A stretch of DNA of 16,328 bases from assembly GCA_964600365.1 (NCBI GenBank), contig CAZRJG010000048.1, positions 1 through 16,328 on the forward strand. The letters run 5' to 3'. Of this stretch, positions 13,940 through 16,328 are shown in pieces; position 1 is the first letter of the stretch, and every line of letters starts with the position of its first letter. Position numbers and translations under genes: made by a program. The notes below the pieces were generated by a model, which was not told the origin of the DNA, ran no database searches, and worked only from the letters and a program-made list of their open reading frames with translations. Origin of the DNA: GCA-020352575 sp964600365. GTDB taxonomy: Bacteria > Actinomycetota > Acidimicrobiia > Spongiisociales > JAENVV01.

Positions 13940-14721
13940 CCCTCTCCCTGCGAAACATGGAGGTGACCCTGGACGGGCACACGCTCGTCGAGGGCGTGTC
14001 GCTCGACGTGGGTCCAGGTGAGTGGACGACGGTGATCGGGCCGAACGGGGCGGGGAAGACCACCATCCTCAGGTCGGTCCTGGGACTCGTCCCCGCCCGC
14101 GGAACCCTCACCTGGGACGGCACGGCGCTCAGCGAGGTACCCGCTCGAGCGCGCGCCCGACACATCGCCTACGTGCCCCAGGACCCGGTGCGCCCACCCG
14201 GGACCACAGTCCGCGAGTACGTCCTGCTCGGTCGCACCCCACACCTCGGGCCCCTCGCGCGGGAATCCTCCGCAGACCTCGCAGTGGTGGATGGCGTGCT
14301 TGCCTCCCTCGGGATCGAGTCCTTCGCCGAACGCGCCATCGCCACCCTTTCGGGTGGCGAGGCACAACGCGCTGTGATCGCTCGCGCCATCGCCCAGGAA
14401 CCCCGCCTCCTCGTAATGGACGAACCGACGTCGGCACTCGACCTCGCAGCCCAACTCGACGTGATGGAGACCATCGACCGTCTCCGCAAGGAACACACCA
14501 TCGGCGTCCTCTCCTCGACCCACGACCTCACGCTGGCCGCCCGCTTCGTCGACGTCGTCCACCTCGTGGCCCGGGGCCGTATCGTTGAGGCGGGGGCGCC
14601 CACCGAGGTGCTCACCGCTGACATCATCGCCACCCACTACGGTGCCGACGTCCAGGTCCTCACCGACCCAACCGGCGGCATCATCGTTGCCCCCCGCCGT
14701 TCCCCCAGGAGGTCGCCATGA
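13936..14721 (+). CDS. btuD: B12 ABC transporter ATP-binding protein BtuD
   Basis: A 261-residue ATPase that powers the BtuC channel. Walker A GPNGAGKTT is at 35-43, Q-loop Gln82 in YVPQD, ABC signature LSGGEAQR at 138-145, Walker B LLVMDEPTSALD at 158-169 with catalytic Glu163, and switch His196 in STHDL. All are intact. The start ATG overlaps the btuC stop (ATGA at 13936-13939), and the end overlaps cobO, whose GGAGG ribosome-binding site lies inside this gene's last codons. The C-terminal tail is arginine- and proline-rich (PRRSPRRSP). The order binding protein, permease, ATPase is the usual one for this importer class. Confidence 0.93.
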   Translation: MTLSLRNMEVTLDGHTLVEGVSLDVGPGEWTTVIGPNGAGKTTILRSVLGLVPARGTLTWDGTALSEVPARARARHIAYVPQDPVRPPGTTVREYVLLGRTPHLGPLARESSADLAVVDGVLASLGIESFAERAIATLSGGEAQRAVIARAIAQEPRLLVMDEPTSALDLAAQLDVMETIDRLRKEHTIGVLSSTHDLTLAARFVDVVHLVARGRIVEAGAPTEVLTADIIATHYGADVQVLTDPTGGIIVAPRRSPRRSP

Positions 14722-15281
14722 GCGAAGCCCCCCTCGAAGGTCCTGACACGTCCGACCTCCGCCACGCCCCCTCACTCGTCCTCGTGCACACGGGCGATGG
14801 CAAGGGGAAGACCACCGCGGCCATGGGCGTCGTCGTGCGCGCGGTGGCACGGGGGTGGTCACCGATCGTGCTCCAGTTCTTGAAGTCCGGCGACTGGAAG
14901 TACGGCGAGGCCAAGGTGCTCGGCGGGCTCGGCGTCTCCTTCGAGTCCCTTGGAGACGGCTTCACCTGGGACTCCGAGGACATGTCCCAAACGATCGCCC
15001 TCGCAAGGAAGGCTTGGGGGCGAGCAGCCCAGGTGATTGCATCGGGCGACCACGAGCTGGTCGTGCTCGACGAGGTGACCTATCCGATCGCATGGGAGTG
15101 GATCGACATCGACGACGTCGTGGCGGTGATCGAGGGCCGACCAGCCCACGTGAGCGTCGTCCTCACCGGCCGCGATGCCCACCCTCGGCTCATCGAGATC
15201 GCCGACACGGTGACCGACATGCACTCGGTGAAGCACGCCTTCGACCAGCGGATCGCCGTCAAGAAGGGCATCGACTACTGA
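14718..15281 (+). CDS. cobO: Cob(I)yrinic acid a,c-diamide adenosyltransferase (CobO/CobA type)
   Basis: A 187-residue ATP:corrinoid adenosyltransferase that attaches the 5'-deoxyadenosyl group to reduced corrinoids, giving coenzyme B12. The P-loop HTGDGKGKTTAAMG (24-37) is the CobA/CobO signature. Others are VLQFLKSGDWKYGE (about 50-63), VLDEVTYPIAWEW (Walker B-like, about 115-127) and the conserved LTGRDAHPRLIEIAD. The length matches the family. ATG 14718 is preceded by GGAGG and overlaps the btuD stop, making it the fourth gene of the riboswitch-controlled unit. Its presence directly after an importer suggests that imported cobalamin, or precursors, is adenosylated at once. No corrin-ring synthesis genes are seen in this window. 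Confidence 0.94.
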   Translation: MSEAPLEGPDTSDLRHAPSLVLVHTGDGKGKTTAAMGVVVRAVARGWSPIVLQFLKSGDWKYGEAKVLGGLGVSFESLGDGFTWDSEDMSQTIALARKAWGRAAQVIASGDHELVVLDEVTYPIAWEWIDIDDVVAVIEGRPAHVSVVLTGRDAHPRLIEIADTVTDMHSVKHAFDQRIAVKKGIDY

Positions 15282-15301
15282 ACACACTCCCGGGGCACAC
15301 G

Positions 15302-15307
15302 TAGCAT
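15302..15307 (+). promoter_or_regulatory. -10 box of a probable leaderless promoter
   Basis: TAGCAT lies seven bases before ATG 15315. The intervening CGGGGGC offers no proper Shine-Dalgarno spacing, so transcription starting at the ATG is plausible. Confidence 0.45.
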
Positions 15308-15314
15308 CGGGGGC

Positions 15315-15452
15315 ATGAAGAACCTTTTCAAACTGCTCCTGGTCGCCGCTGCCGCCTTCGGGATCTGGAAGGTCGTCGAGCAACAGAAGGCCCTTCCGCC
15401 GTCCGGCGACGCGATCTGGAAGCCGGCGGAACCCGCTGACGAGACCACGTGA
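15315..15452 (+). CDS. DLW-39-like 45-residue membrane peptide
   Basis: A very short reading frame encoding a lysine-rich start (MKNLFK), one hydrophobic helix of about 14 residues, a charged segment (VVEQQKA) and a tail with DAIWKPAEPADE. The layout matches the actinobacterial DLW-39 family: about 40 residues, MKK-hydrophobic start, and a DLW-type motif near the C-terminus. Those genes usually lie near gyrA and DUF3566, and a DUF3566 gene is 500 bases away. The exact DLW triplet is not conserved (here DAIW), so the family call is tentative. The stop overlaps the next start (GTGA), so the two should be co-translated. Function unknown. Confidence 0.6.
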   Translation: MKNLFKLLLVAAAAFGIWKVVEQQKALPPSGDAIWKPAEPADETT

Positions 15453-15952
15453 ACCTCACCCTCCAACTCCCCGACGGGCCACTCCGTCGTCGGGTGCAGC
15501 GTGTCCTCGGCGGTTTCCCGGACATCGCCGTGACGAGCGAGGGAGGCACCACGGCCGGGTTCGCTGACGCGGAGATCGTCCTCCCGGAGGATCCCCTCGC
15601 CCGGCTCCTCGAACTGCTCGGCGACGCACTGGAGGAACGCACCGGCGAGCAACCGTCATCGCGTGCACGGACACTCGTGGACGCGCCACTCACCGAAGGC
15701 ATCGCCATCTCGTTCCCAGACCCCGCAGGCAGCCTGTGGGCCGATTCCGTTGGCGGGGTGCTCCTCGCCCCCACAAAGGCCGCCCACTGTGGCGTCTTCG
15801 CCGCGAACGACTCCGGCGCGTACGCGGTTGCCGACGAGCGGGAGTTCGTCGAGGCAATTGTGACCGCAGCACCCATCGTCGCACGCGCACTGCGCATCAG
15901 CGAGTTGGAGGCGGCGAAGCGGTGTGGGCTCGGCGTCGCCGAGCGGGCCTGA
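15449..15952 (+). CDS. Unrecognised 167-residue protein
   Basis: I do not recognise this protein. It is soluble, with no membrane helix or signal peptide, and rich in alanine, glutamate and leucine. Visible features are an N-terminal beta-like start (NLTLQLPDGPLRRRVQRVLGG), a loop with SEGGTTAGFADAEIVLPED, a central stretch ISFPDPAGSLWADSVGGVLL, and an alpha-helical C-terminus (ARALRISELEAAKRCG) with one cysteine. The GTG start at 15449 overlaps the stop of the DLW-39-like peptide, which argues that both are real and co-expressed. It converges with DUF3566, with four bases between stops. The coding statistics look ordinary for this genome. Confidence 0.65.
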   Translation: MNLTLQLPDGPLRRRVQRVLGGFPDIAVTSEGGTTAGFADAEIVLPEDPLARLLELLGDALEERTGEQPSSRARTLVDAPLTEGIAISFPDPAGSLWADSVGGVLLAPTKAAHCGVFAANDSGAYAVADEREFVEAIVTAAPIVARALRISELEAAKRCGLGVAERA

Positions 15953-15956
15953 GGCC

Positions 15957-16328
15957 CTACTCCCAGAGCGCCTTGGTCGGGACGTCTGCGATCGAGATGT
16001 CCGGATCCGTTGACTCAGGCACCGCCACGGGCGACGGCCTTGACTGCTGGGGGGCTGGGGCGACGTACGCCACGGTGCCGGTCTCCTCGAGCACGATGAC
16101 CTCGATGCCCCCGACGACGTCGGAAATGAGGTTGTAGAGCACCGCTCCGAGCGTCGTGAAGCCGGTCATGAGGACCGTCCACGCCACGGAGAGGAACACC
16201 GCCGCCCGGAAGAGCTGCTCTTCGGGCGGAATGATGTTCACGTCGCTGAGCAGACCGATCGACGAGATCGTCGTCTCGATCATCTGCGGGATGCCCGCCG
16301 TCCGGACGAGCGTCCAGAAGATCACGAG
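15957..16328 (-). CDS. DUF3566 domain membrane protein (N-terminus beyond window)
   Basis: The C-terminal 123 codons of a membrane protein. Two hydrophobic stretches are visible, the clearer being AAVFLSVAWTVLMTGFTTLGAVLYNL, followed by ISDVVGGIEVIVLEE. This match to the DUF3566 signature (a helix, then FNL-x-DLVGG-like motif) is good. The tail after it is proline-rich and ends in ADVPTKALWE. DUF3566 genes commonly lie just downstream of gyrA in actinobacteria, which suggests gyrA lies past the right edge. The visible reading frame has no start before the edge; the true start is outside. Function unknown. Confidence 0.8.
   Translation of the reverse strand, partial: LVIFWTLVRTAGIPQMIETTISSIGLLSDVNIIPPEEQLFRAAVFLSVAWTVLMTGFTTLGAVLYNLISDVVGGIEVIVLEETGTVAYVAPAPQQSRPSPVAVPESTDPDISIADVPTKALWE

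Overview
The window is GC-rich, densely packed DNA (many 4-base ATGA or GTGA gene overlaps) from a bacterium that is very probably an actinomycetote. The evidence is a furA-katG pair with a mycobacterial-type FurA, a DUF3566 membrane protein near a very small DLW-39-like protein (a pairing typical of the gyrA side of actinobacterial chromosomes), and several start codons placed 6-7 bases after a TAnnnT box, as in leaderless actinobacterial transcripts. I cannot fix the order; Acidimicrobiia or a relative is a guess.

Layout. 1-2173 (minus): catalase-peroxidase katG (3' end cut by the window edge), preceded by its peroxide-sensing regulator furA. 2267-3834 (plus): a DUF2905 membrane protein coupled to guanine deaminase. 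3837-6930 (minus): a compact four-gene unit reading oxidoreductase, DUF4386 membrane protein, DUF385 deazaflavin-dependent nitroreductase-like gene and galM. The last two are each broken by one lesion: a 1-base frameshift, and an in-frame TGA at a conserved glycine. 7021-7665 (plus): a TetR-family regulator divergent from this unit, with inverted repeats in the shared 90-base promoter region. 7795-8481 (plus): an unrecognised protein with hydrophobic ends, behind a near-consensus promoter that carries a palindrome. It is followed by three RNA hairpins, the last a terminator. 8616-8897: the C-terminal half of a GNAT acetyltransferase. 8907-10031: an MFS transporter. 10052-11686: an AidB-like acyl-CoA dehydrogenase.

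11719-15281 (plus): a cobalamin riboswitch controlling a tight operon. A lipoprotein B12-binding protein (BtuF), permease (BtuC) and ATPase (BtuD) import corrinoid, and CobO adenosylates it. No de novo corrin synthesis gene is present here, so the locus reads as uptake and activation. 15315-15952: a 45-residue DLW-39-like membrane peptide and an unrecognised 167-residue protein. 15957 to the end (minus): DUF3566, cut at its N-terminus by the window edge.

The most useful leads are the paired lesions in the distal half of the TetR-linked unit, the riboswitch expression platform in which one anti-Shine-Dalgarno segment lies between two identical partners, the apparent leaderless starts, and the unknown membrane protein with its palindromic promoter and structured 3' end. 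I see no CRISPR array, tRNA, rRNA, transposase or phage gene. No gap between genes exceeds about 250 bases.
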